A DNA stretch of 22,382 nt from an uncultured Clostridium sp. (GTDB lineage Bacteria; Bacillota; Clostridia; TANB77; CAG-508). Of the stretch, positions 1-7,195 are shown in pieces. Position numbers and translations under genes: made by a program. How positions within the stretch are numbered: the first letter of the stretch is position 1; the number at the start of each line of letters is the position of its first letter. The notes beneath the pieces are model-generated. The model was given only the letters and a program-made list of their open reading frames with translations, was not told the DNA's origin and made no database searches. Where the stretch lies: positions 1 to 22,382 of the forward strand of contig CAMCHB010000006.1 in NCBI GenBank assembly GCA_945874585.1. Reading direction: 5' to 3'.

Positions 1-47
1 GAGATCAGCCTCGGTCTCGTGGGCTCGGAGATGTGTATAAGAGACAG
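1..47 (+). other. Illumina Nextera i7 adapter (not genomic)
   Basis: Positions 14-47 match the 34-base Nextera transposase read-2 adapter, ending in the 19-base Tn5 mosaic end at 29-47. Positions 1-5 fit the end of the P7 primer. Positions 6-13 (CAGCCTCG) are an 8-base i7 index that I recognise as N710. Genomic sequence starts at 48. Any reading frame that runs into this segment gains the artefact tail LLYTSPSPRDRG. Confidence 0.98.
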
Positions 48-226
48 CGATCCTTGTCAACTTTTTGTAATTCATATCTTGCATTAGCAATTTGTACAAT
101 CAAAAACTTCCGTTTTGGATCGTATATTTTACCTTGCAACTCCCAGGATGGATTTGTTACATACATGTGTTCGTCATCCAGAATTAACAATGATTTTGCT
201 AAGCATTCCATACCAATTTTACCCAT
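48..226 (-). CDS. small protein of unknown function, copy 1 (3' end cut by contig end)
   Basis: The genomic part encodes about 60 residues from MGKIGMECLAKS to QKVDKD; the C-terminus is lost and replaced by adapter-derived residues. The start at 226 is set by an AGGAGG site 8 bases upstream. I do not recognise the family. There is no signal peptide or membrane segment; it looks like a small soluble alpha/beta protein. A diverged paralogue lies just upstream at 405-621. Shared features are the opening pattern (IG.E..A.S.L.L.D), then NP.WE, then VDK. Promoter and 5' leader are shared too. It has its own perfect consensus promoter at 298-326 and a terminator separates it from copy 2, so it is transcribed alone and probably strongly. 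Confidence 0.75.
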
Positions 227-271
227 TCAAAATTCCTCCTTCGTGTCAAAAAATATGTCTTTATGGGTTTT

Positions 272-292
272 CAAAAAAGCTTATCGCTTCCT
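272..292 (-). promoter_or_regulatory. conserved 5'-leader mini-hairpin with T-run, copy 1
   Basis: Read on the minus strand, this is GAAGC, five bases, then GCTTTTTT, sitting at about the first bases of the transcript after the -10 box. The same element precedes copy 2 at 669-686. The sequence between this element and the start codon is not conserved. It could be a 5'-end stabilising stem, a protein site or a weak attenuator; which one is not decidable from sequence. Confidence 0.4.
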
Positions 293-297
293 ACTTT

Positions 298-326
298 ATT
301 ATACACTTTTTTCTTTGTTATGTCAA
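298..326 (-). promoter_or_regulatory. perfect sigma-A promoter for small gene copy 1
   Basis: On the minus strand TTGACA (326-321), a 17-base spacer and TATAAT (303-298): consensus hexamers at optimal spacing. It lies 72 bases before the start codon at 226. Confidence 0.9.
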
Positions 327-361
327 TTTTGTTTTTTCTGACTAGATGCCACTTTTAAACT

Positions 362-395
362 AAAAAAACCGAAGAAGTAAAATTTACTTCTTCGG
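362..395 (-). terminator. rho-independent terminator after small gene copy 2
   Basis: A near-perfect palindrome at 369-395 (CCGAAGAAG arm with CTTCTTCGG) is followed on the minus strand by seven T at 368-362. It begins 10 bases past the stop codon of copy 2 and isolates copy 1 downstream. Confidence 0.9.
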
Positions 396-404
396 CTTGG
401 TACG

Positions 405-621
405 TTAGCGATTTAAAAGGGATGTTACTTTCTTCAAATTCTTTTTATCCACTATCGAGATTTGTGGCTCTTCACCAGCTAAATCAACCAGAATTTTTTT
501 TCCCTTTTCTTTGCATCATGAGATGTATTTCCCAATAAGGATTCAAAATAAAAAGTTCTTTTCCATCTCTTAATTCAAGCATGCTATTTGCCATAGCTTC
601 TGCACCAATTCTTTCCATCAT
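405..621 (-). pseudogene. small protein of unknown function, copy 2 (frameshifted paralogue of copy 1)
   Basis: From ATG at 621 (or the next codon, 618), with GGAG 6 bases upstream, the frame reads MMERIGAEAMANSML, then NPYWEI, and stops after about 45 residues. Homology to copy 1 resumes in another frame (ILVDLAGEE, then IVDKKNLKK) and ends at TAA 407-405, giving about 71 residues if joined. The simplest repair is removal of one A from the eight-A run at about 495-502. A second compensating pair of indels just upstream cannot be excluded, because a third frame there reads HDAKKREKK and resembles YDPKRK of copy 1. A perfect promoter, good RBS and terminator remain, so this is recent decay, a sequencing error, or slippage on the A-run. 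Confidence 0.65.
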
Positions 622-668
622 CTTTTTCTCCTTTTTGAAAAAATTCTATTGTCTGATTCTGAAATTTT

Positions 669-686
669 AAAAAAGCTATACGCTTC
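669..686 (-). promoter_or_regulatory. conserved 5'-leader mini-hairpin with T-run, copy 2
   Basis: Minus-strand GAAGC, five bases, GCTTTTTT, at the expected transcript start. It is the counterpart of the element at 272-292. Conservation of this short segment while the rest of the leader has diverged suggests it has a function. Confidence 0.4.
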
Positions 687-694
687 TAGGTATT

Positions 695-723
695 ATTATA
701 CCCTAATTGAACAAAAATGTCAA
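695..723 (-). promoter_or_regulatory. perfect sigma-A promoter for small gene copy 2
   Basis: Minus-strand TTGACA (723-718), 17-base spacer and TATAAT (700-695). The -35 box begins four bases past the CBS gene stop codon, leaving no room for a terminator between them, so read-through from the CBS gene is likely. Confidence 0.9.
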
Positions 724-727
724 TTTA

Positions 728-1174
728 TTACATATTGTTCTGGTCTGGTTTTCCTTGTCCATCGCAAATACACTCAAACGTTTCTCCTAATTGATCACAT
801 CCGCACGCATTTGATTGTGCTAAATTTCCTAGGGAAATCATACCAATTACTTTATCATTGGATACAATCGGTACACGACGAATTTGATTTTTTGCCATTA
901 AATTTGTAATTTGTGCAATATCTGTTTCAGGAGTAGCCTGAATCACTCTTGTTGTCATCACTTCAGCCACGGGTGTTTTGCAGCAATCCTTATCACAAGC
1001 AACCCCTCTTAGCATAATATCTCGATCAGTCACGATACCAACCACTTTCCCTGAATTTTCACAAACTGGCACACAGCCAATATGGTGATCTCCCATTAGT
1101 TTTGCTACCGAATCAAGTGTAGCCTCTGGATTTACACATACAGCATGTTCACACATACAATCTTTTACTTTCAT
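728..1174 (-). CDS. Cys-rich tandem CBS-domain protein
   Basis: Encodes 148 residues beginning MKVKDCM. The start at 1174 is chosen because GGGAGG lies a few bases upstream; the longer in-frame reading would run through the upstream terminator. Two CBS motifs fill the protein: the first at about residues 5-60 with GIVTDRDIM, the second at about 70-125 with QIRRVPIV and GMISLGNLA. This pair forms a Bateman module that in the family binds adenine nucleotides, as in the stand-alone YhcV/Hrp1 type. Oddly, there are 12 cysteines, many in CxC or CC clusters (near residues 6-13, 60-65 and the C-terminal CGC and CIC). That suggests metal binding or redox sensing, which is inference. No effector domain is attached. 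Confidence 0.88.
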   Translation of the reverse strand: MKVKDCMCEHAVCVNPEATLDSVAKLMGDHHIGCVPVCENSGKVVGIVTDRDIMLRGVACDKDCCKTPVAEVMTTRVIQATPETDIAQITNLMAKNQIRRVPIVSNDKVIGMISLGNLAQSNACGCDQLGETFECICDGQGKPDQNNM

Positions 1175-1270
1175 TTTTTTACCTCCCATCAATTTTTCTA
1201 TCTGTATTTTGTGCAATTCTAAAACATCTATACATGTAAATTGAGTATCTCTTTGCATAATAAAACAAAT

Positions 1271-1311
1271 AAAAAAAATAAATGATTCCAAAATATTAGA
1301 ATCATTTATTT
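1271..1311 (-). terminator. rho-independent terminator after the coat-like gene
   Basis: A 13-base inverted repeat (AAATAAATGATTC at 1276-1288 with its complement at 1299-1311) encloses a 10-base loop and is followed on the minus strand by eight T. It starts 15 bases after the stop of the 192-residue gene. I see no convincing promoter between this hairpin and the CBS start. Confidence 0.85.
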
Positions 1312-1325
1312 TTTCTAAATTTCCA

Positions 1326-1904
1326 TCAATAAAACGCTCCACCATAATAACTATTTTCTGGTATACTGTGCCAACGATAGTCTCTTGGGAAAGGCGGTCT
1401 TGGTGGTTCTGGTGGTCTGCCAGGGCCAGGACCTATTGGAAATGGCGGACGACATGGTGCACCTGGGCGACATGGTGGTCTTTGATTTCCTAATAATTCT
1501 CTTAAAATCAAAATTTGAATAAGATCTCTTAAAGGATTACGATTCGGTCTGTTTCTTTTTTCTTCTGGTTTCATATCCTTATTTTTCGCATGGTTGGTAA
1601 CTTCAATTTTTACTTCGGCTCCGCTTCTTTTTTCATTTTCCATCTGTGCCACCTCTAAATAGATAGCATCTGTCATCTCTTCTAATTGCTTTGGGGTAAA
1701 AGGATAACTAACGCGTGTACAAGACTGACTAACGAGCGGTTGCACTACGTGATAAATTTCTGGATACATACTTTCTAATTCTTCATTTTGCCTTTGGATA
1801 TCACGTGTCTGATAGACCGGATATGTAGCATATAGAGAATTTTTATGCGGATTGGAATAGCCTAGTACATCACGCAAATATTCCTCATAACTATTGTAAT
1901 ACAT
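1326..1904 (-). CDS. Pro-rich, spore-coat-like protein of unknown function
   Basis: Encodes 192 residues; start at 1904 with GGAGG upstream. The N-terminus (NSYEEYLRDVLGY) and a central MYPEIYHVVQPLV segment resemble short proteins common in spore-forming Clostridia. Residues about 95-125 are highly charged (Lys/Glu/Arg/Asn). About 140-172 is a Pro/Gly/Arg tract with PPCRPGAPCRPP and GPGPGRPP, typical of structural coat or exosporium proteins, and the end is Tyr/Gly-rich. No signal peptide or membrane span. It follows murD by 54 bases without a terminator, so it may be co-transcribed or driven by an unseen promoter. The coat role is inferred from composition, not from a recognised domain. Confidence 0.75.
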   Translation of the reverse strand: MYYNSYEEYLRDVLGYSNPHKNSLYATYPVYQTRDIQRQNEELESMYPEIYHVVQPLVSQSCTRVSYPFTPKQLEEMTDAIYLEVAQMENEKRSGAEVKIEVTNHAKNKDMKPEEKRNRPNRNPLRDLIQILILRELLGNQRPPCRPGAPCRPPFPIGPGPGRPPEPPRPPFPRDYRWHSIPENSYYGGAFY

Positions 1905-1906
1905 TT

Positions 1907-1929
1907 GATATACCTCCTTCTGGTATATC
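1907..1929 (-). promoter_or_regulatory. inverted repeat overlapping the RBS of the coat-like gene
   Basis: On the minus strand GATATACC, then AGAAGGA, then GGTATATC: a perfect 8-base repeat around a 7-base loop. The Shine-Dalgarno AGAAGGAGG lies in the loop and the first bases of the second arm, ending a few bases before ATG 1904. It could be a translational hairpin or an operator dyad. Confidence 0.5.
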
Positions 1930-1958
1930 CTATTCCGCTTTTTCTCATTTGGTGATTT

Positions 1959-3359
1959 TTATAAAGCATGCACTAGTGTTTTGAAAGCATTACCTCTTTC
2001 TTCAAAGTTTTTATATAAATCAAAACTTGCACTAGCTGGTGAAAACAAAACAATATCTCCCTTTCGTGCAATTTGCTGTGCTACCTGTACTGTATCCGCT
2101 AAAGTTTCACAATCGTAAATTTTAATTTCTTTATGAGAACGACTCATTTCCTGTAAAACAGCCTCTTTTATTTTTGGTGCTGTTTGCCCCATTAAAATTA
2201 AAGATTTTACGTGTTCTAAAATTGGTTTTGCCAATGGAGTATAGTCCAAATGTTTATCATAACCACCCGCTATCAAAATGACACTTTTCTCAAAAGAATT
2301 TAAACCTGCCATTGTTCTAGTAGGGCTTGTTCCAATGGAATCATTGTACCATTTTACCCCATTGCATTCTCGTACAAACTCTAATCGATGTTCCACACCT
2401 TGAAAATGCAAAATTGTATTGACTTGTGTCTCAATAGGAGCCAATGTTTTAGTAGCTGCAATGGCAGCACACGCATTTTCATAATTGTGTTCTCCTCGAA
2501 GAATCATTTCCTTGGTATTTAAAATATGCTTTCTTAATTTGTTTTCACATATTTTTATAATACCTTCATCCAAAATAACCCCATCGTCTAGTTTATGTTT
2601 TTTACTGAAGAAAACGACCTGACTATTGGCTTCTTGTGCAAATTTGCGTGTGATATCATTATCATAATTTAAAATCAAACAATCTTCACTTGCTTGGTAT
2701 TTAAAAATATTTTTCTTCGCTTCGATGTATTCTTCATAAGACTTGTGAATGTCCAAATGATTTGGTGAAACATTGGTTACAACTGCAATATGAGGACTTG
2801 TTTTGATATTCATCAATTGAAAACTGCTCAATTCCAATACCACAATATCATCTGGTCGCATTTCTCCAATTTTCGAAAACAACGGAATTCCAATATTACC
2901 ACCTAAATAACAATGATACCCGCTATTTTTTAGAATCTCATAAATTAAAGTAGTTGTTGTTGTTTTACCATCACTACCAGTAACCCCAATGACTTTACCA
3001 GGGCATAATTCCATTAACATTTCAATTTCGGAGGTTAAAATAGCTCCTTTTTTCAACTCTTCTATAATCTCTGGCAAATCAGGTCGACAACTTGGGCTAC
3101 GAAAAATAATAGAAAATCCCTGTAAATGAGATAAATATTTTTCTCCTAATGAAAATTTGATACCCTTTTTCGTAATATTATCCATTACTTTCTTATCGAT
3201 TTTTTCGATGTCTCTTTTATCAAACACAGTAATATCTGCTTTCAATTCGTATAAATAATCAATCAGTGGAACATTGCTAACACCTAGCCCTATAATAGCC
3301 ACTTTTTTATATCTTATGTAATCACAAAATTCTTCTAATTTTTCATTTCTATATTCCAT
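1959..3359 (-). CDS. murD: UDP-N-acetylmuramoyl-L-alanine--D-glutamate ligase
   Basis: Encodes 466 residues. MurD adds D-glutamate to UDP-MurNAc-L-Ala in the cytoplasm, the second amino acid step of peptidoglycan precursor synthesis. Visible: a Rossmann-like N-terminal domain (VAIIGLGVSN, residues 20-29) that binds the UDP end, the Mur ligase P-loop GVTGSDGKTTTT at 125-136, NVSPNHLDIH in the central domain, and WYNDSIGTSPTRT in the C-terminal domain. The length is usual for the family. The start at 3359 has AGGAGG about 6 bases upstream. It is the second gene after the cytidylate kinase-like gene (29-base gap), under the promoter at 4137-4165. No neighbouring mur or fts genes, so it lies outside the usual dcw cluster. 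Confidence 0.97.
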   Translation of the reverse strand: MEYRNEKLEEFCDYIRYKKVAIIGLGVSNVPLIDYLYELKADITVFDKRDIEKIDKKVMDNITKKGIKFSLGEKYLSHLQGFSIIFRSPSCRPDLPEIIEELKKGAILTSEIEMLMELCPGKVIGVTGSDGKTTTTTLIYEILKNSGYHCYLGGNIGIPLFSKIGEMRPDDIVVLELSSFQLMNIKTSPHIAVVTNVSPNHLDIHKSYEEYIEAKKNIFKYQASEDCLILNYDNDITRKFAQEANSQVVFFSKKHKLDDGVILDEGIIKICENKLRKHILNTKEMILRGEHNYENACAAIAATKTLAPIETQVNTILHFQGVEHRLEFVRECNGVKWYNDSIGTSPTRTMAGLNSFEKSVILIAGGYDKHLDYTPLAKPILEHVKSLILMGQTAPKIKEAVLQEMSRSHKEIKIYDCETLADTVQVAQQIARKGDIVLFSPASASFDLYKNFEERGNAFKTLVHAL

Positions 3360-3388
3360 ATGACCCTCCTAATAAGACAAAATGTCTT

Positions 3389-4090
3389 TTAATTTCCTTT
3401 TGGTATTGTAATGTGTTGTAACACAAGATTCGTAGATTCCTCTGCTGATGTGCAATTGGTTACATCAACCACAATGGTACGATCAAATAAATCGTAAAAA
3501 CCAGCTTTTCTTTGTAAATCATCTCTTTTTTGAATATGTGCTTTTATTTCTTCCAAACTCATACTGTTTTGATATTGCTGTCTCTTTCTTTTGGCTCTTT
3601 CTTCTATACTAGCGGTTATAAAAATATGATAATCCAACTCTGGATCAATACGCATTAAATCTCTTCCAGATACAATAACATGGTAATGTTGTTGTATCTG
3701 TTGAATCAATTGATAACCAAATTGATACAATTGTTGATTGTCTGCCACTCCACCGATAGTTGATACTGCTATAGAAGAATCCTTAGATTGCAACATTTCT
3801 TCTGAAAGTTTTTGTCCTTGATAATAGAACTGTGTTTCTCCTTCTTCAATTTTTAGTTCAATTTTTAGTTGATCCATCACATCTTTTATATCTGTATGTT
3901 GCAATTGTGACTTTAATGTCTCTAGAGATATCCCCTGTTTTAAGAAAACTGCCACAATTGAACGATACAAATTACCTCCGTTTAAAAAAACAGATTGCGG
4001 AATTTGGGATAATAACATTCGACAAATCGTTGTTTTGCCAGAACCAACATAACCCTCTATTCCAATGGTAATATGATTATTGTTACACAT
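3389..4090 (-). CDS. cytidylate kinase-like P-loop kinase
   Basis: Encodes 233 residues from MCNNNHITIG. The start at 4090 is preceded by AAAGGA; the frame stays open upstream, but that would read back through the promoter. The P-loop is GYVGSGKTT (residues 13-21). Further Cmk-type marks are GRDLMRIDPELDYHIFITAS followed by EERAKRK, then a QKRDDLQRK segment and a late IVVDVTN strand. Cytidylate kinase phosphorylates CMP/dCMP. This one is divergent: GYVGSGKT replaces the usual GPAGAGKS and GRDLMRID replaces GRDIGTVV. The true substrate nucleoside could therefore differ and I withhold the symbol cmk. First gene of the operon with murD. Confidence 0.82.
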   Translation of the reverse strand: MCNNNHITIGIEGYVGSGKTTICRMLLSQIPQSVFLNGGNLYRSIVAVFLKQGISLETLKSQLQHTDIKDVMDQLKIELKIEEGETQFYYQGQKLSEEMLQSKDSSIAVSTIGGVADNQQLYQFGYQLIQQIQQHYHVIVSGRDLMRIDPELDYHIFITASIEERAKRKRQQYQNSMSLEEIKAHIQKRDDLQRKAGFYDLFDRTIVVDVTNCTSAEESTNLVLQHITIPKGN

Positions 4091-4136
4091 TTTTTTATTC
4101 CTTTCTTTATCTCGTTTTTGTTTTTTAATCTGTTTT

Positions 4137-4165
4137 ATTATATCGCATTTGTAAGAGAGATACAA
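4137..4165 (-). promoter_or_regulatory. sigma-A promoter for the kinase-murD operon
   Basis: Minus-strand TTGTAT (4165-4160), 17-base spacer, TATAAT (4142-4137); the start codon follows at 4090. The -10 is consensus and the -35 matches at TTG. Confidence 0.75.
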
Positions 4166-4188
4166 TCTTTTTTTCATTTCCATACATA
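4160..4188 (+). promoter_or_regulatory. possible sigma-E-type promoter for the 26-residue gene
   Basis: Plus-strand ATA (4160-4162), 18 bases, then CATACATA (4181-4188). This resembles the mother-cell sigma-E consensus (ATA and CATACAnT). No sigma-A-like pair is seen for this gene. The match is short and could be chance. Confidence 0.25.
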
Positions 4189-4231
4189 TTTTTCTTCTTT
4201 TGAACCAAAATAGAATCAGGAGGTGTTCCGA

Positions 4232-4312
4232 ATGGAAAATAAATCTAAAAAGAATCAAGAAAAACAAAATAAAAAAGGAAACAAAAGCAAAGAAAATACA
4301 CCAAACGAGTAA
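4232..4312 (+). CDS. 26-residue Lys/Asn-rich small protein
   Basis: The peptide begins MENKSKKNQEKQ and ends KENTPNE. Although tiny, it has an AGGAGG site at 4218-4223 placed 8 bases before the ATG, and a strong terminator begins 7 bases after the stop, so it looks like a complete single-gene unit. Ten of 26 residues are Lys, five are Asn, with almost no hydrophobics; it should be disordered and basic. It resembles minor small acid-soluble spore proteins only in composition. It is one of just two plus-strand genes in the window and lies between divergent and convergent neighbours. Confidence 0.65.
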   Translation: MENKSKKNQEKQNKKGNKSKENTPNE

Positions 4313-4314
4313 GC

Positions 4315-4344
4315 AAAAATCCACCAGAATCTGGTGGATTTTTT
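4315..4344. terminator. bidirectional rho-independent terminator
   Basis: A 10-base inverted repeat (ATCCACCAGA at 4319-4328, complement at 4330-4339) is flanked by an A-run on the left and a T-run on the right. It can stop both the plus-strand small gene and minus-strand uvrA, whose stop codon is at 4349. Confidence 0.92.
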
Positions 4345-4348
4345 GTTT

Positions 4349-7175
4349 CTATTCCAAATATTTTTTCAAGAATTTACCCGTATAAGAACGCTCATTTTTA
4401 ACAATTTGTTCTGGTGTTCCGACTCCAATAATCTCTCCACCACGTTCTCCGCCTTCTGGTCCTAGATCAATGATATAATCAGCTGTTTTGATCAAATCTA
4501 AATTATGTTCAATCACAATGATACTATTGCCTGCATCCACCAATCTTTGTAAAATATTAACCAATTTGTGAACATCCGCAATATGCAAGCCAGTCGTTGG
4601 TTCGTCTAAAATGTACAATGTCCTACCGGTAGCTCTCTTAGACAATTCTGTGGCTAATTTAACACGTTGTGCTTCGCCTCCTGATAAAGTAGTCGAAGAT
4701 TGTCCTAACTTAATATAACCTAATCCCACATCATACAAGGTCTGCATTTTTTGTTTGATTTTTGGAATATTACTAAAAAAATCTAAAGCCTCTTCTACTG
4801 TCATATCCAAAACATCTGCGATACTCTTCTTTCCTTTGTATTTTACTTCTAATGTTTCTTTGTTATAACGCTTTCCTTTACATACTTCACATGGCACATA
4901 AACATCTGGTAGGAAATGCATCTCTATTTTTAAAATACCATCACCATTACAAGCCTCACATCTACCGCCTGCCACATTAAAGCTAAATCTTCCTTTACTA
5001 TAGCCACGCATTTTTGCTTCATTGGTTCCAGCAAAAATGTCACGAATTACATCAAATACCCCTGTATAGGTAGCCGGATTAGAACGTGGTGTTCTTCCAA
5101 TTGGTGACTGATCAATATTGATGATTTTATCGATGTTTTCCAAGCCTTTGATTCCCTTGCATTTGCCTGGTCTTTCACTGGATCCATTGAGTTCTCTGGC
5201 ACAACTCTTATATAAAATCTCATTCACCAATGTACTTTTCCCTGATCCTGAAACACCTGTCACACAAGTAAAAACGCCAAGTGGAAATGTCACATCAATA
5301 TTTTTTAAATTGTGTTCTGTTGCTCCCAAAACCTTTAAAGATTTTCCATTACTTTTACGTCTTTTTTGCGGAACTTCGATTTTGACACGTCCGCTTAAGT
5401 ACTTACCTGTTATAGAAGCAGGAATTTGTTTGATTTCTTCTGCTGTTCCTTGTGCTACTACATGACCACCATGAACACCAGCTCCAGGTCCAATATCAAT
5501 AATTTGATCGGCTGCATACATCGTATCTTCATCATGTTCTACGACTAGAACTGTATTTCCTAAATCACGTAATTTTTTCAAAGTAGCTAGTAATTTATCA
5601 TTATCTCTTTGATGAAGACCAATACTTGGTTCATCCAAAATATACAAAACACCGGTTAGGCTAGATCCTATTTGGGTTGCTAGACGTATACGTTGTGCTT
5701 CCCCTCCTGATAAAGTTCCTGCTGAACGAGATAAAGTTAAATATTCTAATCCAACATCCAATAAGAATTGTAATCTCTTATTCAATTCCTTTAAAATCTG
5801 GTCAGCTATCATGGCATCCTTTTTGCTCAATTCCAAATGGTTCAAATATTCCTTAATATGATAAATGGACATATTGGTCAATTCATAGATATTTTTATCT
5901 TGAATTTTAACAGATAAAGCTGTTTTGTTTAAACGAGCTCCCTGGCAAACATTACAATCACTATTGCTCATATACATAGCATAAAAATCACGCATTCCTT
6001 GTGATTTTGTTTCAGCATAACGTCTTTCCAATGTTGGAATAACCCCTTCAAAAGGAGCCAAATATTCTCTAGTTCCACTAGAAGAATGATAAACAAAATG
6101 AATTTCTTCGTCTCCTGTACCATATAAAATTTTATCGAGAAAATCTTTTGGTAATTTCTTAATTGGCTTATGAATATCAACTCCATAGTGTTTTGCAATA
6201 CTTTCAAAATACATCTTTGCCATAGTTTCTGATTTCTTCATGGTGCTAGCTCCAAAGGCCTTTACCCCGTCATAAAGGGTTTTGCTTTTATCTGGAATGA
6301 TTAAATCTGGATCGATTTTCATCAAATAGCCAATACCACCGCAGGCTGGACATGCACCATATGGATTGTTAAAAGAAAACATACGAGGTGTTAATTCTTC
6401 CATACTAATCCCACAATCTGGGCAAGCATAATTTTGACTAAATAGTCTTTCCTCCTGTCCTACAATATCAATTGTCACCAAATTATTGGCATGAGCTAGA
6501 GCAATTTCGACAGATTCTGTTAGACGATTGCGAATATCCTCTTTGATAACCAGACGATCTACTAAAATATCTATGTGATGCTTTTTCTTGCGATCAATTT
6601 CAATATCATCACTAATTTCATACAATTCTCCATCAATACGAACACGAATAAATCCTTCTTTTTGAAAGCCTTCCAATAGTTTGGTGTATTCTCCTTTTTT
6701 TCCTCTGACCACTGGTGCCAATACTTGTATCTTGGTTCCTTCTGGTAAACTCATAATGGTATCCACAATTTGGTCAATCGTCTGTTTTTCAATTTTACGC
6801 CCACAGTTTGGACAATATGGCACACCAATACGAGCATATAACAAACGAATATAATCGTATATTTCTGTAACTGTTCCAACGGTAGAACGTGGATTTTTAG
6901 AAGTTGTCTTTTGGTCAATTGAAATGGCTGGTGAAAGTCCTTCGATCAATTCTACATCTGGCTTTTCCATCAATCCCAAAAACTGTCTGGCATAGGAAGA
7001 CAAGCTTTCCACATATCTTCTTTGGCCTTCTGCATATAAGGTATCAAATGCTAAAGAAGACTTTCCGTGAGCCAGAAAGTCCTGTTATAACGACCAATTT
7101 ATCTCTTGGAATTTTTAAACTAATATTTTTTAAATTATGTTCTTTTGCTCCTTTGATGATAATAGAATCGTTCAA
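4349..7175 (-). pseudogene. uvrA: excinuclease ABC subunit A, frameshifted in Walker A
   Basis: UvrA is the damage-recognising dimeric ATPase of nucleotide excision repair. The coding span from TTG 7175 (AAAGGGG 8 bases upstream, 20 bases after the SGNH gene) to 4349 is 2827 bases, one more than 942 codons. The extra base lies at 7066-7069: GGC TCA CGG AAA reads GSRK and shifts frame, while deletion of one base restores GLSGSGKSSLAFDTLYAEG (residues 32-50). Everything after it is intact: QRRYVESLSSYARQFLG, Cys4 zinc motifs (CPDCG...CPACG and CEAC...CEVC), LSGGEAQR twice (about 490 and 830), the second Walker A GVSGSGKST (about 635-643), and both ILDEP Walker B motifs. As written, only a GTG at 7012 could start the long frame, giving 887 residues without the first P-loop. 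A base error is at least as likely as true inactivation. Confidence 0.9.
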
Positions 7176-7195
7176 TGTTTTATCCCCTTTCTTTT

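Noticed and set aside
1175..1345. N-terminal extension of the CBS protein to 205 residues
   Set aside because: It would read through the terminator of the upstream gene. A good RBS precedes the ATG at 1174, where CBS homology begins.
4091..4324. N-terminal extension of the kinase to 311 residues
   Set aside because: It covers the promoter and the antisense of the 26-codon gene and is low-complexity Phe/Lys sequence. The ATG at 4090 has an RBS and begins just before the P-loop strand.
4349..7012. uvrA starting at GTG 7012
   Set aside because: The coding homology continues upstream (FDTLYAEGQRRY) to a frameshift and on to a TTG with an RBS at 7175; 7012 is internal.
7050..7080. Programmed ribosomal frameshift in uvrA
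   Set aside because: No slippery heptamer or internal Shine-Dalgarno seen at the site, and UvrA is not known for this. Error or mutation is simpler.
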